Of a stretch of DNA of 64,000 nt, positions 52,942 through 61,338 are shown piece after piece. The notes under the pieces were generated by a model. That model was not told where the DNA came from. It searched no databases and saw only the letters and a program-made list of their open reading frames with translations. The stretch lies in assembly GCA_934446675.1 (NCBI GenBank), contig CAKSEL010000002.1, positions 124,001 through 188,000 of the forward strand, written 5' to 3'. Made by a program: the position numbers and the translations under genes. How positions within the stretch are numbered: position 1 is the stretch's first letter; each line of letters starts with the position of its first letter. The DNA comes from an uncultured Eubacteriales bacterium. GTDB taxonomy: Bacteria; Bacillota; Clostridia; Oscillospirales; CAG-382.

Positions 52942-53832
52942 TTACTTTTCAACGCCTACAACGTCCTCGATGGACTCTGCGGTGCTGTCTGCCGGAACTA
53001 CGAGAATCTGACCGTCTTCAAAGTATCCGTCAGAGAAATCGAAGGTTTCTTTTCTTGCGTCGGTAATGGTCATACCTGCGATCATAGCGTCTGCCTGACC
53101 GGACTGAACGGCGCCCATAGATGCGTCAAAGCCTTCGTTGTGCATTTCGTACTTGAAGCCCTGATCTTCTGCGATTGCTGCGAGAACGTCCATATCAACG
53201 CCAGTGTATTCGTTTGTTTCGGTATCGAGGAATTCAAACGGAGCAAATGCGTTATCCGAGTAGATTACATATGTTCTTTCGGGAGTGATTCCGCTTTCAA
53301 CTCTTTCGGCGGATTCGTCCTTGTAGATCTTATCGCCGTAGCCGTACTTTGCAAGGATCTCGTCGTACTTACCGTTATTCTTGATATTGGTAAGACCTGC
53401 GTTGAACATTGCGAGGAGGTCTTCGTTTGTGCCCTTCTTTACGGCAAAACCGTAGGACGCGGGATTTTCAACGTCGCCTATTGTCTTGAGTGCGAGTCCC
53501 TCTTCCTTTATAGCCCAGCCTACAACCGAACGGTCTTCATAGCAAGCTGCGTTTGTTCCGTTCATAACGGCTGTGTACATCGTGGGAGAATCTTCGTAGT
53601 AGGAGATCTTGAAACCGTACTTTTCGGCATAGCTTTCGGTAAGCTGTGCGCTCATGGTGCTGGTCTTTGCGGCAAAAGTGATTTCGGTCTTCTTATCGTC
53701 CGACTTCTGCTCCTGCTTTACGTCATTGTTGACGTCGCTGTTTGTATCGTCTTTCTTTGCGCATCCCGCAAGCGATGCTGCGATCATGAGTGCGGAAAGT
53801 CCGAGTGCAATAACTCTGAATGTCTTTTTCAT
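52942..53832 (-). CDS. Amino acid ABC transporter substrate-binding lipoprotein
   Basis: A 296-residue family 3 solute-binding protein. The lipoprotein signal ends in LAGC (Cys about 25), then a polar linker rich in Asp, Asn and Lys. The binding fold has the family signature YVIYSDNAFAPFEFLDTETNEYTGVDMDVLAAIAEDQGF. A first homologous segment (EITFAAKTSTMSAQLTESYAEKYGFKISYYEDSPTMYTAVMNGTNAACYEDRSVVGWAIK) precedes that signature, an order that looks circularly permuted relative to typical members. It is first in the operon with permease and ATPase. The ATG at 53832 is preferred, with TTG two codons upstream possible. Confidence 0.9.
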   Translation of the reverse strand: MKKTFRVIALGLSALMIAASLAGCAKKDDTNSDVNNDVKQEQKSDDKKTEITFAAKTSTMSAQLTESYAEKYGFKISYYEDSPTMYTAVMNGTNAACYEDRSVVGWAIKEEGLALKTIGDVENPASYGFAVKKGTNEDLLAMFNAGLTNIKNNGKYDEILAKYGYGDKIYKDESAERVESGITPERTYVIYSDNAFAPFEFLDTETNEYTGVDMDVLAAIAEDQGFKYEMHNEGFDASMGAVQSGQADAMIAGMTITDARKETFDFSDGYFEDGQILVVPADSTAESIEDVVGVEK

Positions 53833-53880
53833 AATCAAACATTTCCTTTCGCATGAAATTTATTTTTTCAGTTTAGGGTA

Positions 53881-53909
53881 ATTATATCATCATATTATCA
53901 ATATGTCAA
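53881..53909 (-). promoter_or_regulatory. Promoter of the amino acid ABC operon
   Basis: Minus strand TTGACA, 17-nt spacer, TATAAT: full consensus in both hexamers. Confidence 0.9.
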
Positions 53910-54025
53910 TAGTTTTCGGCACATTTTTAGCAAGGCTGTGTAAAAAAATTCAAAAAAGTGCCGTTTTGTGTCAAAAAACGCCGGATATTGAACAAAATCG
54001 AATCGCAAAATTCAAATTTGCAATG

Positions 54026-55132
54026 TTAAATTCCGAAAACTTCCTTTATTGCGTCAAGGTATCCGTAGCCGTAAAGGTCGTCGGGCTCAAGATAGCTGGT
54101 TTCGGTCCATTCGTTCCAGCTGTTGACGGTGACAAGCGGAGCTTTGAGGTTTTTATGGCTGTCGATATATGCCTTTGCCATTTCAAAGCCTTTCTTTACG
54201 TTTTCGGGAGTATTGCCGGTAACGATGTTGCCGCGGTTTGAATTATATCTCGGGTTTGAGTCCCAGCCGACGGATACGTGAGGATAGTAGGGCATTTTAT
54301 AGGCAGAGTCTATGTAGTCCCATTCTTTCTTTATATCCTTTAATATATCCGTATACTCTCTGCCCATTCCGGTTATATGCACGAACTGATAGTGTGTTAC
54401 GCTGTCAAATTCAAGCGCGTGTACGGCCTTTGCCATATTGCCCTCGAATTTCGGATCTATGCCGGTTGCGTTCATCGCACCTTCGCTTCTGAGAGTAAGC
54501 TGAAGCTCAAGTCCGGGAAATCCTGCCTTGACGGTCTCGTTTCTGAAATAATCGAGCGCCTTTTTTGTTTCTTCTATTCCGCCAAGCCCTTTAATGAGAT
54601 TTGCAAGGTCATATATCATATAAACGGGCTTGCCGTCTATCTTATAATATGAAGGGTGCGAAAAATACATATCTATGGTTCTGCGGACAATAGTATCGAA
54701 TGTCTGTCTGTTTACTTTTCCGTCCCAGATGGGATAGTTCATCTCGGCGGTGCGCTTATCCCAGATGGAAGTTGCGGTATGGTTTGCCCACATTATGTAG
54801 AACTTTACTCTGTCGTTGTTTCTCGCTTTAAGGTAGCCGTTATCGAGGCACTGTTCGAGAAAAGGTCTGTTGTCAAACCAGTACCAGTCGTATATGAACA
54901 CGTTTACTCCGTGATCGGCTGCGGCGTTTATCTGCATTTCCATTACGTAGGGATCTGCTTCGTTTACATATCCCCAAAGCGGTTTTCTCGGCCACTGATG
55001 TCCCGGATAAAACGGTTTCATTGCCTTTACGGTCTGCCATTCGCCGTATCCTTCGGGCCAGAATATTTTTGTTCTCGGCTCATCTCCGGTATAGGAGGGC
55101 CATATAAATGCAGCTACGTCGTATTTTCCCAT
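54026..55132 (-). CDS. GH99-like / WbsX-type glycan-processing protein
   Basis: A 368-residue protein of the WbsX/GH99-like TIM-barrel family, annotated elsewhere as glycosyltransferase or endo-alpha-mannosidase-like. Landmarks are FIWPSYTGDEPR, GHQWPRKPLWGYVNEADPYVMEMQINAAADHGVNVFIYDWYWFDNRPFLEQCL and the C-terminal VNSWNEWTETSYLEPDDLYGYGYLDAI with the expected acidic residues. No signal peptide, so it is probably cytosolic. The ATG at 55132 follows GGGGAGAAG. Divergent from an aldose 1-epimerase-like gene, suggesting glycan catabolism. Confidence 0.82.
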   Translation of the reverse strand: MGKYDVAAFIWPSYTGDEPRTKIFWPEGYGEWQTVKAMKPFYPGHQWPRKPLWGYVNEADPYVMEMQINAAADHGVNVFIYDWYWFDNRPFLEQCLDNGYLKARNNDRVKFYIMWANHTATSIWDKRTAEMNYPIWDGKVNRQTFDTIVRRTIDMYFSHPSYYKIDGKPVYMIYDLANLIKGLGGIEETKKALDYFRNETVKAGFPGLELQLTLRSEGAMNATGIDPKFEGNMAKAVHALEFDSVTHYQFVHITGMGREYTDILKDIKKEWDYIDSAYKMPYYPHVSVGWDSNPRYNSNRGNIVTGNTPENVKKGFEMAKAYIDSHKNLKAPLVTVNSWNEWTETSYLEPDDLYGYGYLDAIKEVFGI

Positions 55133-55184
55133 AATTCTTCTCCCCTTCTGCCGTTTTTTTGCGGCATACAAATATGATAAGTAG

Positions 55185-55213
55185 ATTTTACTAAAATTAT
55201 CCGCGTTTGTCAA
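55185..55213 (-). promoter_or_regulatory. Promoter of the GH99-like gene
   Basis: Minus strand TTGACA, 17-nt spacer, TAAAAT. Its -35 lies only 20 bp from the divergent plus-strand -35. Confidence 0.82.
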
Positions 55214-55233
55214 TAAAACGGAATATATTTTTC

Positions 55234-55262
55234 TTGATTTTTTGAAAGGCACGGTATATAAT
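55234..55262 (+). promoter_or_regulatory. Promoter of the aldose 1-epimerase-like gene
   Basis: TTGATT, 17-nt spacer, TATAAT, 64 nt before the ATG. Confidence 0.82.
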
Positions 55263-55326
55263 ATTGCTTGGAAAAGATAAAATGTAAAAATAATACAAAA
55301 ATATACAATATGAAAGGAACACCAAA

Positions 55327-56190
55327 ATGGAACTCATACTCAAAAAAGACGGTGCGCTTGCCGTTGTCCGCTCACTCGGCGGAGAGCTTATTTCCTACAA
55401 AAAAGACGGCAAAGAATATGTCTGGACGGGCGACGAAAAATACTGGACGGGACGCGCTCCGGCGCTCTTTCCGTTTGTCAGCGCACTCAAGGACGGAAAG
55501 TCCGAGATAGACGGCAAAGAATGCGTCATGAAACCCAAGCACGGATTTATACGCACAAGCGAGCTGAACCTTGTAAGCTCCTCCGAAAGCAGCGCTGTGT
55601 TTGAACTTACCGACAGTCCCGAAACGCTTGCAAATTATCCTTATAAATTCGCTTTCAGAATTACGCACACGCTGAACTCCGACGGTTTTACCACGACCTA
55701 CACCGTTGAAAACACCGACACGCGTCCGATTGAATTCTGCATAGGCGCCCACCCCGGCTTTTTTCTTCCCGACGGTATTGAAAACTACAAGCTTGTCTTT
55801 GAAAACGAGGAAAACTCCAAAATTCACTACACCGACAAGGATTCGCTCTATTCCGACGATTACATCATAGACAAGGAGCTTCACGGCAGAGAATGGGAGC
55901 TTAAATACGACGATTTCGACGTTGACGCGCTCTTTTTCACCGACGTAAAAGGCAAAAAGGTCTCCATCGTGTCAAAAGATGGCAAAAAGCACATAGATTT
56001 TGATTTTACCGGCTTTGAAACGCTTGTCGTATGGACTCCTCCCAAGAAGCACGCGCCCTTCCTCTGTCTCGAACCCTGGAACGGACTTCCGGCATATGTA
56101 AACGAAACCGGAAAGTTCTCCGACAAGCCTTATCTCATCACTCTGCCCGTCGGAAAGCAGTATTCCGTAAGCTACAAAGTAACAATATAA
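55327..56190 (+). CDS. Aldose 1-epimerase family protein
   Basis: A 287-residue galactose mutarotase-like protein of the LacX/YeaD-type subfamily. It has an all-beta fold with GARAPALFPFVSAL-like early motif (WTGRAPALFPFVSALKDG, about 40-57), KHGFIRTSEL with the conserved His-Gly, IGAHPGFF with the second catalytic His, and the late FLCLEPWNGLPAY with a catalytic Glu. It interconverts anomers of free sugars. GAAAGGAAC precedes the ATG. Next downstream is a Gfo/Idh oxidoreductase with its own upstream region. Confidence 0.88.
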   Translation: MELILKKDGALAVVRSLGGELISYKKDGKEYVWTGDEKYWTGRAPALFPFVSALKDGKSEIDGKECVMKPKHGFIRTSELNLVSSSESSAVFELTDSPETLANYPYKFAFRITHTLNSDGFTTTYTVENTDTRPIEFCIGAHPGFFLPDGIENYKLVFENEENSKIHYTDKDSLYSDDYIIDKELHGREWELKYDDFDVDALFFTDVKGKKVSIVSKDGKKHIDFDFTGFETLVVWTPPKKHAPFLCLEPWNGLPAYVNETGKFSDKPYLITLPVGKQYSVSYKVTI

Positions 56191-56250
56191 ATTTTTTGTC
56201 ATAGTGTAGAAATTTCACAGTGTTAAGTTAGTATTTTTTTAACTATTTGA

Positions 56251-56270
56251 ACATAAGTCCGACATAAGTC
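56251..56270 (+). promoter_or_regulatory. 11-bp-spaced direct repeat upstream of the Gfo/Idh gene
   Basis: ACATAAGTC occurs at 56251-56259 and again at 56262-56270, directly before TGTTATATTATAG, which may be a -10 region. One helical turn between repeats suggests an activator or repressor site. Confidence 0.45.
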
Positions 56271-56356
56271 TGTTATATTATAGACACAGTGGTAAATGCT
56301 GAAATAAAACAGTTTTTTAAACCAAAATCCCACTATTTTTCAAGGAGGTACATACC

Positions 56357-57538
56357 ATGGCAACATCAAATATCGAACTCGATCCCAACAAGCAGGGTTC
56401 GGGCGAAGTAAACGTTGACACAAGCAAAAAATTAAGAGTAGGTATTATAGGAACAGGCTGGATCGCAGACGCTCATATGGCCAGCTACAAGAAGATGCCC
56501 GACATTGAAATCGTAGCCGGCGCAGATCTTATCCCCGGCAAGGCTGAAGCTTTCTTTAAGAAGCACGGCATTGAAAACGTTAAGTGCTATCCCAGCCACA
56601 AAGAGCTTATCGACAACGAAAAGCTCGACGCAGTAAGTGTCTGCACCTACAACTGCCAGCATGCAGAGCCTACTATCTACGCTCTCAATCACGGCGTAAA
56701 CGTTCTTCTCGAAAAGCCCTTCACCGTAACTACCGAAGAAGCTATTGAAGTTATCAAGGCTGAGAAGAAGAGCGGCAAGGTTCTTTCAATCGGTTTCCAG
56801 CCGAGATTTGACGCCAACATGAAGATGATCAAAAAGATCGTTGAATCGGGCGAGCTCGGCAAGATCTACTACATTCAGACCGGTGGCGGAAGAAGACGCG
56901 GTATCCCGACTCCGTTCGGCACCTCCTTTATCGAAAAGGACAAGGGCGGTATCGGTGCTCTCGGCGACATCGGATGCTACTCTCTCGATATGGTTCTCAA
57001 CGCTATCGGCTATCCGAAGCCTCTCACGGTTTCCGGTTACAAGTCCGATTTCTTCGGCAAGAACCCCAAGACCTACACAGAAGAAGGCAGACCTGCAGAA
57101 TACGCTGACATCTTCGGCGTTGACGACTTCGCAGCAGCATTTATCCGTCTTGACGGCGGCATTATCCTTGACTTCCGTATCGCATGGGCTATGAACATCA
57201 ACACTCCCGGCGACACCATAATCCTCGGTACTGAGGGCGGACTCCGTATCCCCTCCACCAACTGCTGGAACGGCACTACCGGCGGCCCCATGACCATCTA
57301 CAAGAACGTAGCAGGTCAGCAGACCGAAACCGTTATTCCGCTTGTTCACGACAACAATCCTCTCAATCTGTTCGACAGAAAGATCCGTTCCTTCCTCGAC
57401 GCAGTTAAGACCGGCGGCAAGGCTCCCGTTCCGTCCAGCCAGATCCTCTACAATCAGGCTATTATCGACGGTATCGCAAAGTCCTATGCAGCAGGCAAGG
57501 AAGTTGAACTCAACGTTCCGAGCTTTGACGAGATCTGA
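56357..57538 (+). CDS. Gfo/Idh/MocA-family oxidoreductase
   Basis: A 393-residue NAD(P)-dependent sugar dehydrogenase. After a 25-residue polar leader comes the Rossmann motif LRVGIIGTGWIADAHMASY. The family EKPF motif is in VLLEKPFTVTTEEA, and GGIGALGDIGCYSLDMVLNAIGYPKPLTVSGY carries the catalytic region. It is longer than the 35.4-kb member at both ends. Codon choice is more biased (frequent GGC, CTC, ATC) than in neighbours, hinting at high expression. CAAGGAGGT lies 9 nt upstream. Monocistronic with a clear terminator. Confidence 0.9.
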   Translation: MATSNIELDPNKQGSGEVNVDTSKKLRVGIIGTGWIADAHMASYKKMPDIEIVAGADLIPGKAEAFFKKHGIENVKCYPSHKELIDNEKLDAVSVCTYNCQHAEPTIYALNHGVNVLLEKPFTVTTEEAIEVIKAEKKSGKVLSIGFQPRFDANMKMIKKIVESGELGKIYYIQTGGGRRRGIPTPFGTSFIEKDKGGIGALGDIGCYSLDMVLNAIGYPKPLTVSGYKSDFFGKNPKTYTEEGRPAEYADIFGVDDFAAAFIRLDGGIILDFRIAWAMNINTPGDTIILGTEGGLRIPSTNCWNGTTGGPMTIYKNVAGQQTETVIPLVHDNNPLNLFDRKIRSFLDAVKTGGKAPVPSSQILYNQAIIDGIAKSYAAGKEVELNVPSFDEI

Positions 57539-57577
57539 GTTTAAAACTCATCTGACAGCTTAACAAAAAACACAAGA

Positions 57578-57617
57578 CCGAAAACTCATCTTAACCGACC
57601 GGGTTTTCGGTTTTTTA
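57578..57617 (+). terminator. Terminator of the Gfo/Idh gene
   Basis: ACCGAAAAC / GTTTTCGGT stem followed by TTTTTTAT. Confidence 0.85.
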
Positions 57618-57630
57618 TATACTGAAAAAG

Positions 57631-57648
57631 GAACGGTCTCCCGTTCCT
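57631..57648 (-). terminator. Terminator of the virion gene cluster
   Basis: GGAACGG-N4-CCGTTCC hairpin followed on the minus strand by TTTTTCAG. It marks the left end of the phage-like operon. Confidence 0.85.
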
Positions 57649-57666
57649 TAATTTTATGCCGCAGAT

Positions 57667-58206
57667 TTACTTTGCAAGCTTTTTGAGTGCAGAGGTTCTT
57701 GCGGATTTTGCGTTTTCCGAATATGTTTTATAAAGCTTTTCAAGCTCGTCCGAAAGATTGTTTTCAATTTCGGCGTTTTTTCTTGCCGCGGTGCCGCCGT
57801 CTGCCGACAGTCCGTTTGTGCTGAGCCATTCGTCAAGCTTTGTCTTTGCCTGCGCCGCTTCCGTGAGCGCAGCGTTTCTGTCGTCCGACAGTTTCTTGTT
57901 AAGCGACGACATATAGCTGTAAAAATCGCCTATTGTCTTATCGGTATCTCCGGAATAGAACTTGGGCAGTCCCTTTGAAGAACTTACCTTATACGGCTGT
58001 TTTCCCGAGGACGCAGACTTTGCCTGATTTACAAGCGTTCTCCAGTCCTCAATATCCTTTGTTTCAAAGCCGAGACTCTTTCTCGCGTCGGACAAATAAT
58101 CAAGTCTTGCGATTTCGGTATTGTATACGTCGTTATCTCCGTTTCTTATCCTGCCGAGTCTCTCTTTTTCGGAAAGCGACGCGTATTTCCACATATTTTT
58201 TGCCAT
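57667..58206 (-). CDS. Phage-like coiled-coil protein, last gene of capsid cluster
   Basis: A 179-residue hydrophilic protein. The N-terminal part (MAKNMWKYASLSEKERLGRIRNGDNDVYNTEIARLDYLSDARKSLG) and the C-terminal half (about 90-179, Ala/Lys/Glu rich) are helical with coiled-coil character. Family not recognised. By position, after a gp10-like protein, it occupies the place of the tail needle or another neck/plug protein in P22-like genomes, but this is inference from order only. GGGGAGG lies 6 nt before the ATG. Its stop is followed by a terminator. Confidence 0.65.
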   Translation of the reverse strand: MAKNMWKYASLSEKERLGRIRNGDNDVYNTEIARLDYLSDARKSLGFETKDIEDWRTLVNQAKSASSGKQPYKVSSSKGLPKFYSGDTDKTIGDFYSYMSSLNKKLSDDRNAALTEAAQAKTKLDEWLSTNGLSADGGTAARKNAEIENNLSDELEKLYKTYSENAKSARTSALKKLAK

Positions 58207-58228
58207 TATTATCCTCCCCGTTCCTGCT

Positions 58229-60019
58229 TTATGCAAGTCTGTAATTTACGGTAATGCTTTTAAGTGCGAATTTCCCCTTGGTCTTTATCTCAAAGCCGAA
58301 TGTGTAAAGCCTTGAATACGGCAGTTTTATACCGTAACGGCTTAAAGTTCCGGAAAGCTTTATAAGGCGTCCCGAATAATACTTTTCCCCGTCGGCAAAC
58401 GCCGTAAATTCAACCGGTTCTTCGCATTCTTCAAGTCCGAATATGACGGACTCGACGTTTTTGGCGTCAGCCGGATATGAAAAGTCTATGTTTCCCGAAC
58501 AAAAGCGCACGCCTGTCTTTTGTCCGAAGCTTTCTCCGTCCTCAGAGAACACCGATATTCCTTTGGACGAATCCGAATTGTATGCACAGAGCTTTCCGGC
58601 ACATTCAAACAGGCAGTCCGCAAAGACTTTATCGGCATAGTACCAGACAAGCCTTTTCTGAGCCTCTCCGTAGCCGCCGTTATCGGAATATGCCTTTTCG
58701 CCGTAATCCCAGACATACATTTTTCCTCCGGCGCAGAGATAATACTTCCTGTCAAAGTCGCAGGAGCTTGCGTTTTTAAGCTGTCCGGCACTGAGTTCAA
58801 GCAGTCCGCAGCCGTTTCCGTATGCAATATTGCGGCTTATGGGTTTTATGTTCTGCTCATCAAAGTTTTCGGTCGTGTCGATTATATACACGCCGCTTTT
58901 TGAGTTGAGAAACACTATTCTGTTGTCGATAAGCTCGATACTTCCCGGGCAGTCGCAGCCGAGTGACGAATTGAGTTCCTTTACAGAAAACACGGCATCT
59001 GAACCGTTCATGGTATAGCTCATTCTCAGCACGCTTCTCTCGGTAAAGATCATAAGATAGCCGTACTGTCTTTCAAATCCCGTTATCATATCGCTGCCCG
59101 TGCCGATTATTTCAAAATTATCCTCGTCAAAGCGCAGCGGATCAAGCAGTGAGCTTATATAATACCGCCCGGGATATTCGGGCGAACCCGTTACGAATAT
59201 GCGCGTACCCGAAACCACGTTTCCGCCGTAGCTTGTTCCGAGAGTCATGCTCTCAAAGCAGTTATCATATCCGAGCGCTTTGGGATTTTTCAGATAAAAG
59301 CTTACGACAATATCGTTATCGTTTTCGACCGTCACGGAATTGTCAAGCAGGACATAGCTTTCCGTAACACTGTAATTGTTTTCGTCAACAAGCTCGCCTT
59401 TATTGAAAACTTCAATTTTTCTCGACGTGTCGCACGGCACCGGGAATATGCACGAACGGTGTTCGTTAAATCTGTACGACGCGGAAATTCTCGGAGAAAG
59501 CATATTTAATTTTGCGCTCTCAACCTTTGTTCCCGATTGTATTCCGGCAAGGCAGTCCCTATACATAAGCGGCGCATATGCAAACTCCTCCTTTACAGAA
59601 AAGTCCTTGTCCGAGGAAAACACGCGGCAGCCGCAGTAAAAATACACCTTTGAAAGAAAATTCACGGCAAAGCTCGGCTTATCCGGCATGGAGGAATATA
59701 TTTCCGAGATCTGCGCATTTGACGCGTCGACGCAATACAGCTTAGTGCCGGCGTGGATTATATTCTTTGAGCAAAAAGCGTATTTTGTCATGCTGTGAAA
59801 AGTCCCCGAAACCGAAATTTCCGATTCAAGCTTTTTCTGCGAGCCGAAAGTGCAGATACGTCCGTTTTTGCTCCGCAGATTTACTGACATGGGACTTGTT
59901 GCGTCAGAAGAAAATCTGTCGTCATCGCAGAACGAAACGCCCGATGAAAAGTTACCGGCATATGCCGTCCTTAAAGAGTTTGACGAAAAAGACGGAGGCG
60001 ACGTGTCAATATAGGACAT
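58229..60019 (-). CDS. Phage-like virion stabilisation (gp10-like) protein, putative
   Basis: A 596-residue beta-rich protein with regularly spaced strands (e.g. KYAFCSKNIIHAGTKLYCVD, FLSKVYFYCGCRVFSSD, NRIVFLNSKSGVYIIDT, AGGKMYVWDYGEKAYSD), suggesting a beta-propeller. The C-terminal 90 residues form a separate beta domain ending LKSITVNYRLA. Size, fold and order resemble packaged-DNA stabilisation proteins of the P22 gp10 type, placed between a connector and a coiled-coil protein. Sequence identity to a known family was not established. It overlaps the preceding gene by 14 nt. The ATG at 60019 lies after GGGGTGAG. Confidence 0.6.
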   Translation of the reverse strand: MSYIDTSPPSFSSNSLRTAYAGNFSSGVSFCDDDRFSSDATSPMSVNLRSKNGRICTFGSQKKLESEISVSGTFHSMTKYAFCSKNIIHAGTKLYCVDASNAQISEIYSSMPDKPSFAVNFLSKVYFYCGCRVFSSDKDFSVKEEFAYAPLMYRDCLAGIQSGTKVESAKLNMLSPRISASYRFNEHRSCIFPVPCDTSRKIEVFNKGELVDENNYSVTESYVLLDNSVTVENDNDIVVSFYLKNPKALGYDNCFESMTLGTSYGGNVVSGTRIFVTGSPEYPGRYYISSLLDPLRFDEDNFEIIGTGSDMITGFERQYGYLMIFTERSVLRMSYTMNGSDAVFSVKELNSSLGCDCPGSIELIDNRIVFLNSKSGVYIIDTTENFDEQNIKPISRNIAYGNGCGLLELSAGQLKNASSCDFDRKYYLCAGGKMYVWDYGEKAYSDNGGYGEAQKRLVWYYADKVFADCLFECAGKLCAYNSDSSKGISVFSEDGESFGQKTGVRFCSGNIDFSYPADAKNVESVIFGLEECEEPVEFTAFADGEKYYSGRLIKLSGTLSRYGIKLPYSRLYTFGFEIKTKGKFALKSITVNYRLA

Positions 60020-60971
60020 TATTCTCACCCCTTATGCCGCTGTCGGCAGCGTTATAGAAAAGGTTGCGCACTCTCGGCGCATATCTTCTGTCATAGCAGT
60101 TAAGCGCAAGATCACGGTACTTATACATAAGTCTGCTGTAAAGCTCGCCGTCGCCTATACGGCAAAGCTCTGCCGCGGCAAGATAAACTGCGCCCAAAAG
60201 CGTGATATACGGCAGTTCGATCTCATAATCTTCGGGCGTGTCTTTATCTGTGTGCGGAGTTTTCGGAATATAGTAAAGCGTAACTTCGCAAAGATCGCTG
60301 CTTCTCGACAAAATAACGCCGTCATTCTCGCAGAACCGGGACTTCGGACATCTTTTGCCCGACACATAGTATTCGTATACACTTGAAAAATCTTCGGGCA
60401 AAGGCGAAAACGACACTCCGTGCGGCATTATGACACTTGTACTTTCCGGAAGTCCGTCAGCCTCGCACACGCAAAGCTCTTTTACGGCAAAGCTATTGGA
60501 ACCCGCAGCTTTTATCCTTATCTTTACATCTGTATCCGACGGCTTTTCGGCAAAGAACACGGCTCGCGTAAATATGCTGTCATTTACGCTTATATCCTTT
60601 GAAAAAAGCTTTGCCGCGCCGTCGCAAGAATATATACTCACGTTTCCCTCTCCTGCACAGTTTATGCTGAACGCAAGTTTTGAGCCTTCGGTCAGCGTAT
60701 ACTCTTTTGCGCCGTCAGACGGACTTATTTCGATATTTCTATCATACAACAGCTCCTGCGGTTTGAAAAACCTGAGCTCGGCACTCTTGATATACGGCGG
60801 AAATGACAGGCACGCGCGGGTAAAAGCGCCGTTGAGCGCGTCGGTCAGCCTTTCCGAAAGGTCGGATTTTGAAAAGCCGTATTCTCCCGTCTGCTCGCCG
60901 TTCTTTGAGTATTCGTCAAGCTCTTTGCAGACAAGCTCTTTTATGGTTTTAAGAGTATATCTGTTTTCCAT
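60006..60971 (-). CDS. Putative phage head-tail connector (gp4-like) protein
   Basis: A 321-residue protein. The N-terminal helices (ETL-type TLKTIKELVCKELDEYSKNG) and the C-terminal helical region (LPYITLLGAVYLAAAELCRIGDGELYSRLMYKYRDLALNCYD) flank a central beta domain (about 85-200). The helical ends resemble head-completion or connector proteins that bind the portal. No certain family match. It follows the capsid genes across a hairpin and overlaps the next gene. AAGGAGG precedes the ATG. Confidence 0.55.
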   Translation of the reverse strand: MENRYTLKTIKELVCKELDEYSKNGEQTGEYGFSKSDLSERLTDALNGAFTRACLSFPPYIKSAELRFFKPQELLYDRNIEISPSDGAKEYTLTEGSKLAFSINCAGEGNVSIYSCDGAAKLFSKDISVNDSIFTRAVFFAEKPSDTDVKIRIKAAGSNSFAVKELCVCEADGLPESTSVIMPHGVSFSPLPEDFSSVYEYYVSGKRCPKSRFCENDGVILSRSSDLCEVTLYYIPKTPHTDKDTPEDYEIELPYITLLGAVYLAAAELCRIGDGELYSRLMYKYRDLALNCYDRRYAPRVRNLFYNAADSGIRGENNVLY

Positions 60972-60995
60972 TTTTCCTCCTTGATATAAAAATCA

Positions 60996-61031
60996 CCGTG
61001 CCGCGTCATAAACACAAACTCTGCGGCACGG
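60996..61031 (-). terminator. Hairpin between capsid and connector genes
   Basis: CCGTGCCGC / GCGGCACGG perfect 9-bp stem, 18-nt loop, then TGATTTTTATAT on the minus strand. Probably a partial terminator that lowers expression of the downstream neck genes relative to capsid genes. Confidence 0.7.
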
Positions 61032-61063
61032 CTTTATACTGTTTAAGTCAAACCGTCTTTAAT

Positions 61064-61318
61064 TCAGCTCATAAAAACGGCGCTTGCGCTTGTTCCGTCC
61101 GCACCGGAAAGATATACTTTGCCGCAGAATTCAATACTCTCGTTCTGAGGTATGACAAACGCGCCGTTATCCGAAACTCCGGGAGCTGTTTTGAAGTATA
61201 CGTTTCCGCCGGCGGCTCTCAGAGTGCAGTCAAGACCTGCGGTATCGACGGTAACGTCTCCCTTTGACGTTCCGAGTTCAAAACACGCGGTTTTTACGGG
61301 TATTCTGCTCTTACACAT
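61064..61318 (-). CDS. Small beta-rich phage-like protein
   Basis: An 84-residue protein following the capsid gene by 20 nt. It contains alternating strands (DVTVDTAGLDCTLRAAGGNVYFKTAP, ESIEFCGKVYLSGAD) and no membrane segment. Family not recognised. Position and composition suggest a head accessory or cement-type protein. AAAGGAG lies 12 nt before the ATG. Confidence 0.6.
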   Translation of the reverse strand: MCKSRIPVKTACFELGTSKGDVTVDTAGLDCTLRAAGGNVYFKTAPGVSDNGAFVIPQNESIEFCGKVYLSGADGTSASAVFMS

Positions 61319-61338
61319 TTATATAAGCACTCCTTTAC

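Noticed and set aside
57631..57667. Attachment site at the left edge of the virion cluster
   Set aside because: No direct repeat or tRNA end was found by eye around the terminator pair. A right-hand boundary is outside the window, so it cannot be assessed.
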